Positions 25,792-35,214 are shown, numbered from the stretch's first letter. The stretch is DNA of 64,000 bases from Rhizophagus prolifer (GCA_019425655.1 NQWY01000012.1:1-64000); one strand, 5' to 3'. Program-made: numbers and translations. Notes: generated from the letters alone by a model not told the origin.

Positions 25792-26604
25792 CTAAACCGC
25801 AACATTATTTTCCCTCAGCGCATCATTCAAGGATGTTTTCTTATCTGTAGATTCTTTTCTTTTACCGATGATCAAAGCACAAGGCACCTGATATTCTCCG
25901 GAAGGAAATTGTTTGGTATAACTTCCCGGAATCACAACAGAACGCTCCGGCACATAACCTTTCATTTCAACAGGTTTGTCACCAGTTACATCAATAATTT
26001 TGGTAGACATTGTCAAACATACATTTGCGCCCAAAACTGCTTCTTTGCCAACACGAACGCCTTCTACCACGATACAACGCGAACCGATGAATGCATCATC
26101 TTCAATAATAACCGGAGCCGCTTGCAATGGTTCCAAAACGCCTCCAATTCCTACACCTCCACTCAGGTGAACATTTTTACCAATTTGAGCGCAGCTTCCT
26201 ACAGTTGCCCACGTATCAACCATTGTCCCGGAATCCACATAAGCTCCAATGTTAACATAAGAAGGCATCATAATCACCCCGCTTGCAACAAAACTTCCGT
26301 GTCTTGCAATCGCATGCGGAACTACTCTCACGCCCTTTTCAGCATAGTTTTTCTTCAAAGGAATTTTATCATGGAATTCGAAAGGACCAACTTCTATGGT
26401 TTCCATTGTCTGGATCGGGAAATACATTACCACACCTTTCTTTACCCATTCGTTAATTTGCCATCCGTTTTCCGTTGGCTCAGCTGTTCTCAGCTCTCCT
26501 GAATCCAGCTTTGCAACTACTTCTCTTACAGCATTCTGATATTCTTCTTCTTTCAATAGTTCGCGGTTATCCCAAGCTTTTTCGATTTTTTCCTGTAAAG
26601 ACAT
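25792..26604 (-). CDS. dapD: 2,3,4,5-tetrahydropyridine-2,6-dicarboxylate N-succinyltransferase
   Basis: Succinylates tetrahydrodipicolinate in the succinylase branch of diaminopimelate/lysine synthesis. The 270-residue protein has an N-terminal helical domain and a left-handed beta-helix of hexapeptide repeats (PSYVNIGAYVDSGTMVDTWA, IGKNVHLSGGVGIGGVLEP, IEDDAFIGSRCIVVEGVRVG). This length and the RVVPHAIARHGSF stretch are typical of DapD. Diaminopimelate is also needed for peptidoglycan. It lies 49 bases before the glycan cluster and could be co-transcribed with it. Confidence 0.94.
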   Translation of the reverse strand: MSLQEKIEKAWDNRELLKEEEYQNAVREVVAKLDSGELRTAEPTENGWQINEWVKKGVVMYFPIQTMETIEVGPFEFHDKIPLKKNYAEKGVRVVPHAIARHGSFVASGVIMMPSYVNIGAYVDSGTMVDTWATVGSCAQIGKNVHLSGGVGIGGVLEPLQAAPVIIEDDAFIGSRCIVVEGVRVGKEAVLGANVCLTMSTKIIDVTGDKPVEMKGYVPERSVVIPGSYTKQFPSGEYQVPCALIIGKRKESTDKKTSLNDALRENNVAV

Positions 26605-26631
26605 ATGATGAGATTAATAACAACGAATTGC

Positions 26632-26714
26632 ACGCAGCCCGACCTGAGTGGAGCTCTTTTTCTTTTTTTACAAAAAAAAGAAAAAAGCGGGAACGGAGGG
26701 CGGATAAAGCTGCC
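26632..26714. repeat. palindromic intergenic element C
   Basis: GC-rich arms (GCACGCAGCCCGACCTGAG on the left, GCGGGAACGGAGGGCGGATA on the right) flank a long CTTTTTCTTTTTTT / AAAAAAAAGAAAAAAG hairpin. The arms share words such as CCGTTCCC (minus strand) with element B, but overall resemblance to A and B is weaker. It fills most of the 200-base dapD upstream region. Confidence 0.5.
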
Positions 26715-26804
26715 ATAAAATTTATCATCCAGCACTCCAACAAAAAAGTCCAATAAAAAATTATTGAACCTCATCATTACATATCTCCCGACAAAAATAA
26801 TAAA

Positions 26805-27344
26805 TTATAGAACACTTCTTGCAAAAAGAAAAGCTTTATTCCAATAAGCTTCGTTAAGGGACGAAATTATAACGCCTTTGGTAGTAGAAGAATGGATGAA
26901 TGTCACCTCGCCAGTATTCATCACGTCATGAACAATACCGACATGGGTAACTGCTGAACCGCCTGCTGTTGCAAAAAATAACAGATCTCCGGGTTTGACT
27001 TTTGAGATATCTATGGAAACGCCTGCTTTTCCCTGATCCTGAGAACGTCTGGGCATTTTCATATCGTTCTCGTCAAAAACTTTGCAAACCAAACCGGAAC
27101 AATCAAAACCGGCTTTTGTATTACCGGCATACTTGTAAGGTGTTCCCAAATAGTTTTCCGCATCACTGATAACAGAGGCTCTTTTGCCGGAAACTGAGCC
27201 AGAATAAGTGGAATTTAGTTTTTTAAGATTGCTGGCCTTGGTTGTGGTTGTTGGCCTTTTGTAAGCGTATTTTTTTACAGGCTTTGAAGCACCGCAAGAA
27301 ACCAGAATAATTGAAAATATAATTACCAGTACAGATTGTTTCAT
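26805..27344 (-). CDS. NlpC/P60 (C40) peptidase, lipoprotein
   Basis: A 179-residue murein endopeptidase-type protein. The N-terminus MKQSVLVIIFSIILVSCGAS is a lipoprotein signal with lipobox LVSC. A low-complexity S/T/K linker leads to the C40 domain: AGFDCSGLVCKVF carries the catalytic cysteine, VTHVGIVHD the histidine and FIHSSTTKGV the third polar position. It would cleave peptide stems of peptidoglycan at the outer membrane. It is transcribed toward dapD with a 200-base gap holding element C. Confidence 0.88.
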   Translation of the reverse strand: MKQSVLVIIFSIILVSCGASKPVKKYAYKRPTTTTKASNLKKLNSTYSGSVSGKRASVISDAENYLGTPYKYAGNTKAGFDCSGLVCKVFDENDMKMPRRSQDQGKAGVSIDISKVKPGDLLFFATAGGSAVTHVGIVHDVMNTGEVTFIHSSTTKGVIISSLNEAYWNKAFLFARSVL

Positions 27345-27672
27345 CTAATCAAATTTAAATAGTAATTGTTTCTCAATAAGAATTTTTCTCTGTTATCTAC
27401 ACAAAAATAGCTTAGATTATTTTATCAAACAAGCATTTAAGATAAAAAACACAGAATTTTCACAAAGAAAAAGAGAAGCTTATAAAAACTTCTCAGGCTA
27501 AATTATCAATTTGATTAATTATTTCAAAAATTAAGAGGGCAACGAGTGCCCCCTTTAATCAATAATCAGGTTCTATGAACTTGATTATCTTATGTTTTAC
27601 ACATCAAATTTTTTGCCAAAATAAAAAAATCAACCCCCTGAAAGTCAGAAGATTGATTTGACATGTAGCTTG
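27345..27672. other. gene-free stretch with hairpins
   Basis: No open frame with coding character is seen in these 328 bases. They contain the leader of the NlpC/P60 gene, an imperfect hairpin (AGAGAAGC...ACTTCTC, near 27470-27494), a stem AGAGGGCA / TGCCCCCT near 27533-27555 and a weak inverted repeat near 27564-27588. These could end the tRNA transcript on the minus strand. Confidence 0.4.
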
Positions 27673-27746
27673 TGGAGAATACGGGGATCGAACCCGTCAC
27701 CTTTAGACTGCCAGTCTAACGCTCTAGCCAGATGAGCTAATTCCCC
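27673..27746 (-). tRNA. tRNA-Ala (anticodon GGC)
   Basis: A 74-base cloverleaf on the minus strand. The acceptor stem GGGGAAT / ATTCTCC includes G3-U70, the alanyl-tRNA synthetase identity pair. The D arm is AGCTCATCTGGCTAGAGC. The anticodon stem TTAGA / TCTAA encloses loop CTGGCAG with anticodon GGC, and the T arm is GGGTTCGATCCC. CCA is not fully encoded: after the discriminator A the DNA reads CAA. Confidence 0.93.
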
Positions 27747-27874
27747 AATTGGTATTGCAATGATAAGGATTTTGTCTGAACATTTTCTAAAAAAATTTAA
27801 TAAAAAAATAAAAAATCGGGCTCAAATAAATTTGGACCCGATTTCTGTAAAACGTAAAATTTAAAAATATGAAA

Positions 27875-28102
27875 TCAATTTTGGTTTGATTTTAAATATT
27901 CATCGATGATGTCAAAGGATTTTTTTTCATCCCTGATATCAACTTTAATAAAAGTATTGGTTGCAGTGGGAGTCGAAAGAAAACTAAGATAAGAATTCTC
28001 AACATCACATTTTATTCCTGCATCTTCCAGCTTAGATTTGATGAGCTGGATCTCCTGTGGGCTGCTGCTTTCATACACAGCAACTCTTGTTGTTGCATCC
28101 AT
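27875..28102 (-). CDS. DUF2007-family small protein
   Basis: A 75-residue protein. VAVYESSSPQEIQLIKSKLEDAGIKCDVEN followed by the beta-strand IKVDIRDEKKSFDIIDEYLK is the ferredoxin-like DUF2007 fold, annotated elsewhere as putative signal-transducing, with no proven function. No signal peptide or membrane helix. It lies 66 bases upstream of no gene on its strand but downstream of the lysine aminotransferase, so co-transcription with 29488-28169 is possible. Confidence 0.75.
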   Translation of the reverse strand: MDATTRVAVYESSSPQEIQLIKSKLEDAGIKCDVENSYLSFLSTPTATNTFIKVDIRDEKKSFDIIDEYLKSNQN

Positions 28103-28168
28103 AGATTTTCAGATTTTGATTTTTTAAGCAAAGCAATTTACGAAAAAAATATCATAATCCGAAATTCT

Positions 28169-29488
28169 TTATATTAAATCCTCAAATATTGAATTTATTT
28201 TATCTAAAATAACCTGAATTTCTTCTTTTGTTACATTAAGATGTGGACGAAACCTAAGTGACTGATCTCCACAGGTTAAGATGATAATCCCTTCGTCGTA
28301 AAGTTTGCTTCTTAACCACTCTCTGCTTTCACCGTCTTTAAGATCAAATGCACACATCAATCCCTTTCCTCTTGCAGCAGAGATGTGATCCGGAAACTTT
28401 TGTTCTAATTTCTTTAATCCGTTCAAAAGGAATTCTCCCACAACTCTGGAATTCTCAACCAGATTTTCATTTTCAATGATTTCCAAAACCAATTGGAAAC
28501 GTAGCATATCGATAAAATTACCTCCAAAAGTAGAATTGATTCTTGAACTTTCCTTGAAAACATGATGTTCTACTTCGTCCAGTTTTTCTTTATTTGCCAG
28601 GATTCCACAAACTTGTGCTTTTTTACCAAAAGTGATTACATCCGGAATAATATCCAAGTGTTGGAACGCCCACATTTTTCCAGTCATTCCGATTCCTGTT
28701 TGTACTTCGTCCAGGATCAAAAGGATTTCATTTTCATCACAGATACGTCTCAGTTCTGTAAAGAATTCGTTTCTGAAATGGTTGTCGCCGCCTTCAGCCT
28801 GAATCGGCTCGATAATCACACAGGCCACCTCATCCGGATGAGATAAGATCGCTTCCTGAATATGCAACAAAGCTAACTGTTCGTGTTTGATGGTTTCTTC
28901 CAGATTTCCCTCTGTAATTGGGAAGTTCAGTTTTGGATTGGTGATTCTTGGCCAATCGAATTTTGGAAAATATTGATACTTTCTTGGATCAGAAGTATTG
29001 GTTAAAGACAAGGTATAACCGCTTCTTCCATGAAAGGATTGTTTAAAATGAATCGCAATCCCCGCTTCTTTATCTATATCTTTTTGCCAATTTTTTCTGG
29101 TTTTCCAGTCAAAAGCTGTTTTCAAAGCATTTTCAACTGCCAAAGCACCGCCTTCTATGAAAAAGCAATAAGGCAGTTCTTTCGGAATTGCAACTCTGGA
29201 AAAAACTTCCATAAAGTCTGCATATTCCTGAAGATAAACATCACTTAAAGTCGGTTTATAAATTGCCATTTTTCCAAGCCAATTGGCCTTTTCTACAATA
29301 TAAGGATGATTGTATCCGACAGATGCTGATGCGAACATGGAGAACATATCAAGATATTTTTTTCCTGTCAGCTTGTCAACAATGTAAGAGCCCTGAGATG
29401 CTTCATAATCCATTACGAAATCGAACCCGTCTGCAAGAATATGTTTACCTAATGTTTCTTTTACTTTATTTTCTGTAGTTGTTATCAT
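28169..29488 (-). CDS. lat: L-lysine 6-transaminase
   Basis: PLP class III aminotransferase that moves the epsilon-amino group of lysine to 2-oxoglutarate, giving aminoadipate semialdehyde (cyclising to piperideine-6-carboxylate). The 439-residue protein has DMFSMFASASVGYNHPY, LILDEVQTGIGMTGKMWAFQ (PLP aspartate) and VITFGKKAQVCGI (PLP lysine), the LAT pattern rather than that of ornithine or GABA aminotransferases. The dehydrogenase gene for the next step lies 9 bases upstream, which strongly supports the assignment. Confidence 0.9.
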   Translation of the reverse strand: MITTTENKVKETLGKHILADGFDFVMDYEASQGSYIVDKLTGKKYLDMFSMFASASVGYNHPYIVEKANWLGKMAIYKPTLSDVYLQEYADFMEVFSRVAIPKELPYCFFIEGGALAVENALKTAFDWKTRKNWQKDIDKEAGIAIHFKQSFHGRSGYTLSLTNTSDPRKYQYFPKFDWPRITNPKLNFPITEGNLEETIKHEQLALLHIQEAILSHPDEVACVIIEPIQAEGGDNHFRNEFFTELRRICDENEILLILDEVQTGIGMTGKMWAFQHLDIIPDVITFGKKAQVCGILANKEKLDEVEHHVFKESSRINSTFGGNFIDMLRFQLVLEIIENENLVENSRVVGEFLLNGLKKLEQKFPDHISAARGKGLMCAFDLKDGESREWLRSKLYDEGIIILTCGDQSLRFRPHLNVTKEEIQVILDKINSIFEDLI

Positions 29489-29497
29489 ATTGTTTTT

Positions 29498-31036
29498 TTA
29501 TAAGTCAAACTTAATCCCTTGAGCTAAAGGTAAATTAGTTGTATAATTGATTGTGTTTGTTTGTCTTCTCATATAATATTTCCAGACATCCGAACCGGAC
29601 TCCCGTCCGCCGCCGGTTTCTTTTTCGCCACCAAATGCACCGCCAATTTCAGCTCCGGAAGTTCCGATATTAACATTAGCTATTCCGCAGTCAGAACCAG
29701 CGTGAGAAAGGAATAATTCCGCTTCTCGTAGGTTTTGTGTCATAATTGCAGAACTCAGACCTTGCGGAACATCATTCTGGATTGCGATGGCTTCATCCAA
29801 AGTTTTATACTTGATCAAGTAAAGAATTGGCGCAAATGTCTCGTGCTGAACAATTTCGTAGCTATTCTCAACCTCAGCAATACAAGGTTTTACATAACAA
29901 CCTGAAGTATAATTCCCACCTTCCAAAACACCACCCTCAACAATGAAATTTCCGCCTTCTGCTTTGCATTTTTCGATAGAATCCTGGTATTGTTTTACCG
30001 CAGCTTTGTCAATCAGCGGACCAACATGATTAGTTTCGTCCAATGGATTCCCGATTTTCAGTTGTCCGTAAGCTTTAACCAATCGGTTTTTAACCTCATC
30101 ATAAACAGATTCGTGGATGATAAGACGTCTTGTAGAAGTACATCTTTGACCCGCTGTTCCAACAGCTCCGAAAACGGCACCGATAATCGACATATTGATG
30201 TCTGCATTTTCTGTAATAATAATAGCGTTGTTTCCACCTAATTCCAAAATCGATTTTCCAAACCGTTCAGCAACATTTTTCCCAACAATTCTTCCAACTC
30301 TTGTGGAACCGGTAAAGGATACCAATGCTATTTTTTTATCATTAACTAATTGATCTCCAATCTCATGATCAGCAATTACTAAGTTTGAAATTCCTTCGGG
30401 AAGATCATTTTCTTTTGCTACTTCATTAAAGATATTCTGACAAGCGATTGCGCAAAGCGGTGTTTTTTCTGATGGTTTCCAAATCACTACATTTCCGCAA
30501 ATCCAAGCCAGAGCAGCATTCCAGCTCCAGACTGCAACAGGAAAGTTGAAAGCCGAGATCACACCAACAATTCCCAGTGGATGGTATTGCTCATACATCC
30601 TGTGTCCGGGCCTTTCGGAATGCATCGTGTAACCATGAAGCTGTCGGGACAAACCAACTGCGAAATCGCAAATATCGATCATCTCCTGAACTTCTCCCAG
30701 ACCTTCCTGAAGAGATTTTCCCATCTCATAGGAAACCAATTTTCCAAGATCCTCTTTGTATTCTCTAAGCTTATTACCAAATTGGCGAACCAGATCTCCT
30801 CTTTTTGGTGCAGGAATTTTTCTGAATTCCAAATAAGCCTGTTCTGCTTTTGCTACAACTTTCTCGTAGTCTTGTTTATCTGATGTTTTTACCGAAGCGA
30901 TAAGATTACCGTCTACCGGTGAATAACTTTCTATTGCTTTACCGGAAGAAAAGAAATCCAAACCTGTAGCAGTTCCGTTATTTTCTGTCGAAATTCCCAG
31001 TCTTTTCAGGTTTTCTGATATTGAAATTGAGGACAT
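29498..31036 (-). CDS. amaB: aminoadipate-semialdehyde / piperideine-6-carboxylate dehydrogenase
   Basis: NAD(P)-dependent aldehyde dehydrogenase (512 residues) oxidising the product of the adjacent lysine aminotransferase to 2-aminoadipate. Motifs are SFTGSTRVG (cofactor), LELGGNNAI (catalytic glutamate) and [12 protein letters not shown] (catalytic cysteine); [19 protein letters not shown] is characteristic of the ALDH7/AmaB group. The ATG at 31036 is preferred to the upstream start at 31105, which would add an unlikely 23-residue extension. First gene of the lysine catabolic operon. Confidence 0.87.
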   Translation of the reverse strand: MSSISISENLKRLGISTENNGTATGLDFFSSGKAIESYSPVDGNLIASVKTSDKQDYEKVVAKAEQAYLEFRKIPAPKRGDLVRQFGNKLREYKEDLGKLVSYEMGKSLQEGLGEVQEMIDICDFAVGLSRQLHGYTMHSERPGHRMYEQYHPLGIVGVISAFNFPVAVWSWNAALAWICGNVVIWKPSEKTPLCAIACQNIFNEVAKENDLPEGISNLVIADHEIGDQLVNDKKIALVSFTGSTRVGRIVGKNVAERFGKSILELGGNNAIIITENADINMSIIGAVFGAVGTAGQRCTSTRRLIIHESVYDEVKNRLVKAYGQLKIGNPLDETNHVGPLIDKAAVKQYQDSIEKCKAEGGNFIVEGGVLEGGNYTSGCYVKPCIAEVENSYEIVQHETFAPILYLIKYKTLDEAIAIQNDVPQGLSSAIMTQNLREAELFLSHAGSDCGIANVNIGTSGAEIGGAFGGEKETGGGRESGSDVWKYYMRRQTNTINYTTNLPLAQGIKFDL

Positions 31037-31296
31037 AAAGTTTTTTATTTTTAAAGTGTCTAAAGATAAAAATATATTTTGACCAGCAAAATCAAAAACT
31101 AACAATCGTTAGTAAATAAATAAAAAAGACTGAAAATCATTGGCTTGAATAATTTTGGCGCTTTAATTGTTATTCAAAAAACTTTTAATTTACTTTTATG
31201 TTTGAAAACGATAGAGAACACATCTAATTATTGGAGGTTGAAATATTTGTTAATTATTTATAAAATACAGTTTTACTTATTTTGAATAAATCTAAA

Positions 31297-31319
31297 TTGC
31301 ACAATTTTTCTTATTTTTG
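31297..31319 (+). promoter_or_regulatory. putative promoter of the 63-residue membrane protein gene (-7 box)
   Basis: TATTTTTG at 31312-31319 matches TAnnTTTG and lies 15 bases before the ATG. TTGC is 11 bases upstream. The rest of the 230-base gap from amaB shows no gene. Confidence 0.4.
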
Positions 31320-31334
31320 AAAAAATAAATCGGG

Positions 31335-31526
31335 ATGGAAAATAATGAGACCACTCAAAAATCTGAAAATAAATCGTCCAAGTGGAAAAGCCTGGTGAAA
31401 AAATTTGGTATCGGTGGTATTATTTTTTTTACTGTAAAAGGGATTATCACTTCTACTCTGATCTATTTTCTGGGAAAAAACTTTTGGATCATTATTAAAG
31501 ATTATATCGCCCAATGGTTTGATTAA
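31335..31526 (+). CDS. small single-pass membrane protein
   Basis: A 63-residue frame: a polar, lysine-rich N-terminus (MENNETTQKSENKSSKWKS), a glycine-containing hydrophobic segment (GIGGIIFFTVKGIITSTLIY) and an amphipathic end. An ATG, a -7 box close upstream and a terminator just after the stop support it as a real gene. No family recognised; probably inner-membrane. Its place, convergent with era, does not reveal a role. Confidence 0.6.
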   Translation: MENNETTQKSENKSSKWKSLVKKFGIGGIIFFTVKGIITSTLIYFLGKNFWIIIKDYIAQWFD

Positions 31527-31549
31527 ACTATGTTCTTACAATATATCGA

Positions 31550-31585
31550 AATAAAAAAATCCTTTATAATAAAGGATTTTATCTG
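31550..31585. terminator. bidirectional terminator between the small membrane protein gene and era
   Basis: AAAATCCTTT (31556-31565) pairs with AAAGGATTTT (31571-31580), with T or A runs on both sides. The right arm includes part of the era stop codon at 31579-31581. Confidence 0.7.
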
Positions 31586-32454
31586 TAACCGAAATTCTTA
31601 AGATCTCTGTCATTTTTTCGCCAGTCTTTTTTGACTTTTACAAAGAGATTAAGGTGTATTTTTTTGTTGAAGAATTTCTCCAGGTCAACACGTGCTTCTG
31701 TTCCCACCTTTTTAATGGCTTCACCTTTGTGTCCAATGATAATACCTTTTTGGGTATCGCGTTCCACGTAGATTATGGAATCAATAAAAATAATTCCTTC
31801 TTTTTCTTTGAACATCTCTGTAACAACTTCTACAGAATAAGGAATTTCTTTCTCATAATTCAAAAGAATTTTTTCACGAATAGCTTCGTTGACAAAGAAA
31901 CGTTCTGGTTTGTCCGTAAACTGATCTTTATCGTAATATGGAGGATTTTCCGGCAACAAGGATTTCAGTTTCGGAAGAATAATATCCGTATTAAAGGCAT
32001 TGAGAGCAGAAATTGGTAAAATTTCGGCCTTCGGAATCCTGTTGTGCCATTCGTCAACCAGCTTTTCCAAACCTTCCTGATTGGTCTGATCTACTTTATT
32101 CAGAAGTAATAATACCGGAACCGGGATCTTGTTAAGTTTATCTATTAAAAATTCCGACGGTTCTTCTTTGTCGGTCACATCTACAATGAATAAAAAAACA
32201 TCAGCATCCTGTAAAGAATCTTTTACAAAATCCATCATTTTTTCCTGCAGATTATATTTCGGATCCAAAACCCCGGGTGTATCGGAAAAAACAATCTGCA
32301 AATCTTCCTCATTGTATATCCCGAAAATCCTGTGACGTGTTGTTTGTGCTTTTTGGGTCACAATTGCCAGCTTCTCTCCCATCAATTGATTGAGAAGTGT
32401 AGATTTTCCTGCATTGGGTTTCCCGACGATATTTACGAATCCTGCTTTGTGCAT
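31579..32454 (-). CDS. era: GTPase Era
   Basis: Essential GTPase that binds the 3' end of 16S rRNA during 30S assembly. G motifs are visible: G1 GKPNAGKSTL near residue 12, G3 DTPG near 58, G4 NKVD near 119 and G5 ISALN near 149. The C-terminal KH domain has IIIGHKGEAIKKVGTEAR. The 291 residues are normal. Neighbours are unrelated and it has its own promoter-like sequence. Confidence 0.96.
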   Translation of the reverse strand: MHKAGFVNIVGKPNAGKSTLLNQLMGEKLAIVTQKAQTTRHRIFGIYNEEDLQIVFSDTPGVLDPKYNLQEKMMDFVKDSLQDADVFLFIVDVTDKEEPSEFLIDKLNKIPVPVLLLLNKVDQTNQEGLEKLVDEWHNRIPKAEILPISALNAFNTDIILPKLKSLLPENPPYYDKDQFTDKPERFFVNEAIREKILLNYEKEIPYSVEVVTEMFKEKEGIIFIDSIIYVERDTQKGIIIGHKGEAIKKVGTEARVDLEKFFNKKIHLNLFVKVKKDWRKNDRDLKNFGYR

Positions 32455-32482
32455 TACTTTTTTGAATATATTGAATAATGTA

Positions 32483-32490
32483 CAAAGGTA
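32483..32490 (-). promoter_or_regulatory. putative era -7 box
   Basis: TACCTTTG on the minus strand matches TAnnTTTG, 28 bases before the ATG. No convincing -33 box. Confidence 0.4.
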
Positions 32491-32566
32491 CGGAAATTTT
32501 GAAGTAAGAGTTTAAGAATTTACAACATGGAATATATCAAAACTTTACAAAAAAATATCAGGATTT

Positions 32567-33631
32567 TTGAAAAAACTCTACATTTTATTTCTTGGTATTT
32601 TAGGAATTTTAAGTTCTGCCCAAAATTCTTTACTGTTCAATAAAAATTGGAAAATTGAACAAGTGAATGTCAATGGATCAAACAAAGACATTTCTAATGA
32701 TCAATATGCTTATTTTTTAACTTTTCATTCGGATTTTTTATTTAATTACATCAGTACGATATGTTCGGAGAATTTTGGAAAGGTTAATTTCAGCAGTACT
32801 TCGAATGATTTTGTTATTACGGAAGCTAAAACATCTTCTTCGAATTGTCAATCTAATGAATTGAATGACAATTATTCTTTATTCTTTACAAAAAATGCTT
32901 CGGCAAATAACAAAATCAGTTATAATATAGAAACAGTTTCTTACGGTTATAAGCTTAAACTGACCAATATCTCCGGGGATTATATCTCATACAGCTTTTA
33001 TACACCTCCAACAGACCTTACAAATACTGTATGGAATATTTCTTCTCTCAAAATTGCATCAGTTAATTATTATAAGCCGACACACTGGGCAGGAAATAAT
33101 ACGACAATTTCCTCAAATGGAGATATCATAACTAGTTATTTCAACGCTGGTAGCGGAAGCGTTGGGTTTTATTCTGATAATAGATTTCGCGTATTGAACC
33201 TGGCTATAACTCTTGCTGACAGTTTTGATCAGGAAATCAATAACTTTGATGGATTATATTTTGGTAATTTTTTCAGCGGAACAGATGGCAGAATCAATCC
33301 CTATTCTTATGCTATATCCAATGGAAATGAGACATTAGTAATTACAAAGTATAACGGCGACACAGCAACATATACTAAAAAAGCATTAGCAACTTCCGAA
33401 GCTGCAAAATCAAAGATTTCAGTTTATCCGAATCCATCATCTGATGTTATAAAAATTGAAAAATTGAAACCCAATTCATCATTAGAATTGACAGACAGTT
33501 CAGGAAAATTGATCAGAACAATTTCTAATATTAAATCGGATAAAACTGAGATTAATATCAAAAATTTAGCGTCTGGAATATATTATTTAAAAGTCGACGG
33601 GCAATCTGTACAGAAGATTATCAAAAAATAA
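32567..33631 (+). CDS. secreted lipocalin-like protein with T9SS sorting domain
   Basis: A 354-residue protein starting on TTG (the only in-frame start giving a proper signal peptide, MKKLYILFLGILGILSSAQ). The body holds two lipocalin/META-like beta repeats: FNKNWKIEQVNVNG near residue 25 and NTVWNISSLKIASVNYY near 155. The C-terminal part SKISVYPNPSSDVIKIEKL through LASGIYYLKV is a T9SS type A sorting domain, so it is exported across the outer membrane. No catalytic motif; ligand or binding role unknown. Confidence 0.78.
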   Translation: MKKLYILFLGILGILSSAQNSLLFNKNWKIEQVNVNGSNKDISNDQYAYFLTFHSDFLFNYISTICSENFGKVNFSSTSNDFVITEAKTSSSNCQSNELNDNYSLFFTKNASANNKISYNIETVSYGYKLKLTNISGDYISYSFYTPPTDLTNTVWNISSLKIASVNYYKPTHWAGNNTTISSNGDIITSYFNAGSGSVGFYSDNRFRVLNLAITLADSFDQEINNFDGLYFGNFFSGTDGRINPYSYAISNGNETLVITKYNGDTATYTKKALATSEAAKSKISVYPNPSSDVIKIEKLKPNSSLELTDSSGKLIRTISNIKSDKTEINIKNLASGIYYLKVDGQSVQKIIKK

Positions 33632-33642
33632 TTTTAAAAAAA

Positions 33643-33681
33643 TCAAAAAAATCGGCTCAAAATTGAATCGATTTTTTTTGA
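33643..33681 (+). terminator. terminator after the lipocalin-like gene
   Basis: CAAAAAAATCG pairs with CGATTTTTTTG around a 14-base loop, ending in a T-run. AT-rich stem, so moderately strong. Confidence 0.6.
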
Positions 33682-33718
33682 CCAATATACCCATGTGAAA
33701 CTTTGGTTTTAATTTCAT

Positions 33719-33726
33719 TATCTTTG
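33719..33726 (+). promoter_or_regulatory. putative -7 box of the nrnA-like gene
   Basis: TATCTTTG matches TAnnTTTG, 25 bases before the ATG. A TTTG lies 13 bases upstream. Confidence 0.4.
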
Positions 33727-33751
33727 AAACTTTATTCTCAAAAAGACATTA

Positions 33752-34756
33752 ATGTTTACAGCCAAAGAAATCTCAGAAATCAATAATCTTCTTATCCCGA
33801 AAAACAACGTCGTCATCGTAACTCATCAAAATCCTGACGGCGATGCGATCGGCTCTTCTTTGGGACTTAAACATTATCTGAAAACAAAAGGGATTGAAGC
33901 GATCGTGATCACACCCAACGATTTTCCGAAATTCCTGAAATGGATGCCGGAAGCAAAAAAAATTGTTATCGGGGAATATAAAAGAAAAGTAGCTGGTGAA
34001 GCCATCTATAATGCTGACGTTATTTTTTGTCTGGATTTTAACTCACCCTCCAGAATTGGGATTCTTGGCGATTGGGTTACAAAATCACGTGCTAAAAAAA
34101 TACTGATTGACCATCACCAGATGCCGGAACAGTTTGATTACGTTTATTCTGACACCACAGTTCCTGCAACATGCCAAATGGTTTATCATTTTATCCAGGC
34201 CAATCAAGATGAAAAATTGGTGAATGTTGATATCGCACAGTGTCTTTATACTGGGATAATGACCGATACGGGAGGCTTCAGATTCCGTTCCACAAGCGCC
34301 ACAACACACAGAATTGTTGCTGATCTTATAGAAAAGGGTGCTGATCCCGCTATCATCACTTCCAATACTTGGGACACTAATACCATTTCCAGGTTACATC
34401 TTCTTTCTTTGGTTCTTGGCAGAATAGAATTGGTAAAAGATGGAAAAGTCGCTATTCTTTGGCTAAAGCGTTCAGAACTGAAAGAATTTGGTTTTGATAA
34501 AGGCGATACGGAAGGTTTCGTAAACTATGGGCTGAGTCTTGCCGGAACCAAAATGGCCGTTTTTTTTATGGAAGACCTTTATGAAGATTTTATCAAAATC
34601 TCTTTCCGCTCCAAAGACAATGTTGATACGAATCAGTTTGCAAGAAAATATTTCAATGGTGGCGGACACATCAATGCCTCTGGCGGAAAATATTTCAAAA
34701 CTATCGAAGATACTATTGAAGATTTCAAAGAAAAAGTTGAAGAAGAGGATTTCTAA
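33752..34756 (+). CDS. DHH/DHHA1 phosphoesterase, NrnA-like oligoribonuclease / pAp phosphatase
   Basis: A 334-residue manganese phosphoesterase. Motifs: VTHQNPDGDAIGSSLG (DHH motif I and II), FCLDFNSPSRIG, ILIDHHQMP (the DHH signature) and YTGIMTDTGGFRF; the C-terminal DHHA1 substrate clamp has NGGGHINASGG. NrnA-type enzymes degrade nanoRNA and dephosphorylate pAp, and related ones hydrolyse pApA; the sequence does not separate these. The ATG at 33752 has a -7 box upstream. Confidence 0.88.
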   Translation: MFTAKEISEINNLLIPKNNVVIVTHQNPDGDAIGSSLGLKHYLKTKGIEAIVITPNDFPKFLKWMPEAKKIVIGEYKRKVAGEAIYNADVIFCLDFNSPSRIGILGDWVTKSRAKKILIDHHQMPEQFDYVYSDTTVPATCQMVYHFIQANQDEKLVNVDIAQCLYTGIMTDTGGFRFRSTSATTHRIVADLIEKGADPAIITSNTWDTNTISRLHLLSLVLGRIELVKDGKVAILWLKRSELKEFGFDKGDTEGFVNYGLSLAGTKMAVFFMEDLYEDFIKISFRSKDNVDTNQFARKYFNGGGHINASGGKYFKTIEDTIEDFKEKVEEEDF

Positions 34757-34762
34757 TATTAA

Positions 34763-34845
34763 TCACAAAGTCCTAAAAGAAATCGACTTAAGTCTGAAAA
34801 ACGAATTTATTTGAAACAATAATAATCTTTGTAACTTTTGTGGCA
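34763..34845. repeat. degenerate CACAAAG-type intergenic repeat
   Basis: Begins ATCACAAAGTCC and ends CTTTGTAACTTTTGTGGCAACC, the same outward-facing words as the other copies. It fills the gap between convergent genes. Confidence 0.4.
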
Positions 34846-34847
34846 AC

Positions 34848-35213
34848 CTATCTCAACAAAACGAAAAGCAATGCGATAATCGCGGGCAACGCCTGCACAA
34901 AAAATATCTTCTTCGAAGCGGATAATGCGCCGTAAATTCCTGCCGCAATAATACAGCCTAAAAAGAAAATTGCAACATTTTTTGCCCAGATCGAATCACA
35001 AATAAAGAAACTCCAGATGAGTCCTGCCGAAAGAAATCCGTTGTACAGACCTTGGTTGGCTGCAAGTTTTTTTGTCGGTTTAAACATCTCGTCCGGTAAC
35101 GACCCTTTGAATGTTTTTTTACCTAATGTTTCCCATGCGAACATTTCCATATAAAGAATGTAAAGATGCTCCAGAGCAACGATTGCAACAAGGATTTTTG
35201 ATATAATTTCCAT
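34848..35213 (-). CDS. DUF1304 integral membrane protein
   Basis: A 121-residue protein with four hydrophobic helices. VALEHLYILYMEMFAW in helix 1 and AANQGLYNGFLSAGLIW are the DUF1304 signature. The ATG at 35213 starts one base after the stop of the upstream hydrolase gene; a longer frame reaching back into that gene is an artefact. Function unknown; operon with the alpha/beta hydrolase and the small lipoprotein. Confidence 0.82.
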   Translation of the reverse strand: MEIISKILVAIVALEHLYILYMEMFAWETLGKKTFKGSLPDEMFKPTKKLAANQGLYNGFLSAGLIWSFFICDSIWAKNVAIFFLGCIIAAGIYGALSASKKIFFVQALPAIIALLFVLLR

Positions 35214-35214
35214 T

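Noticed and set aside
26553-26777. Minus-strand frame upstream of dapD
   Set aside because: It is mostly the palindromic element C translated (basic and phenylalanine runs), overlapping the dapD start.
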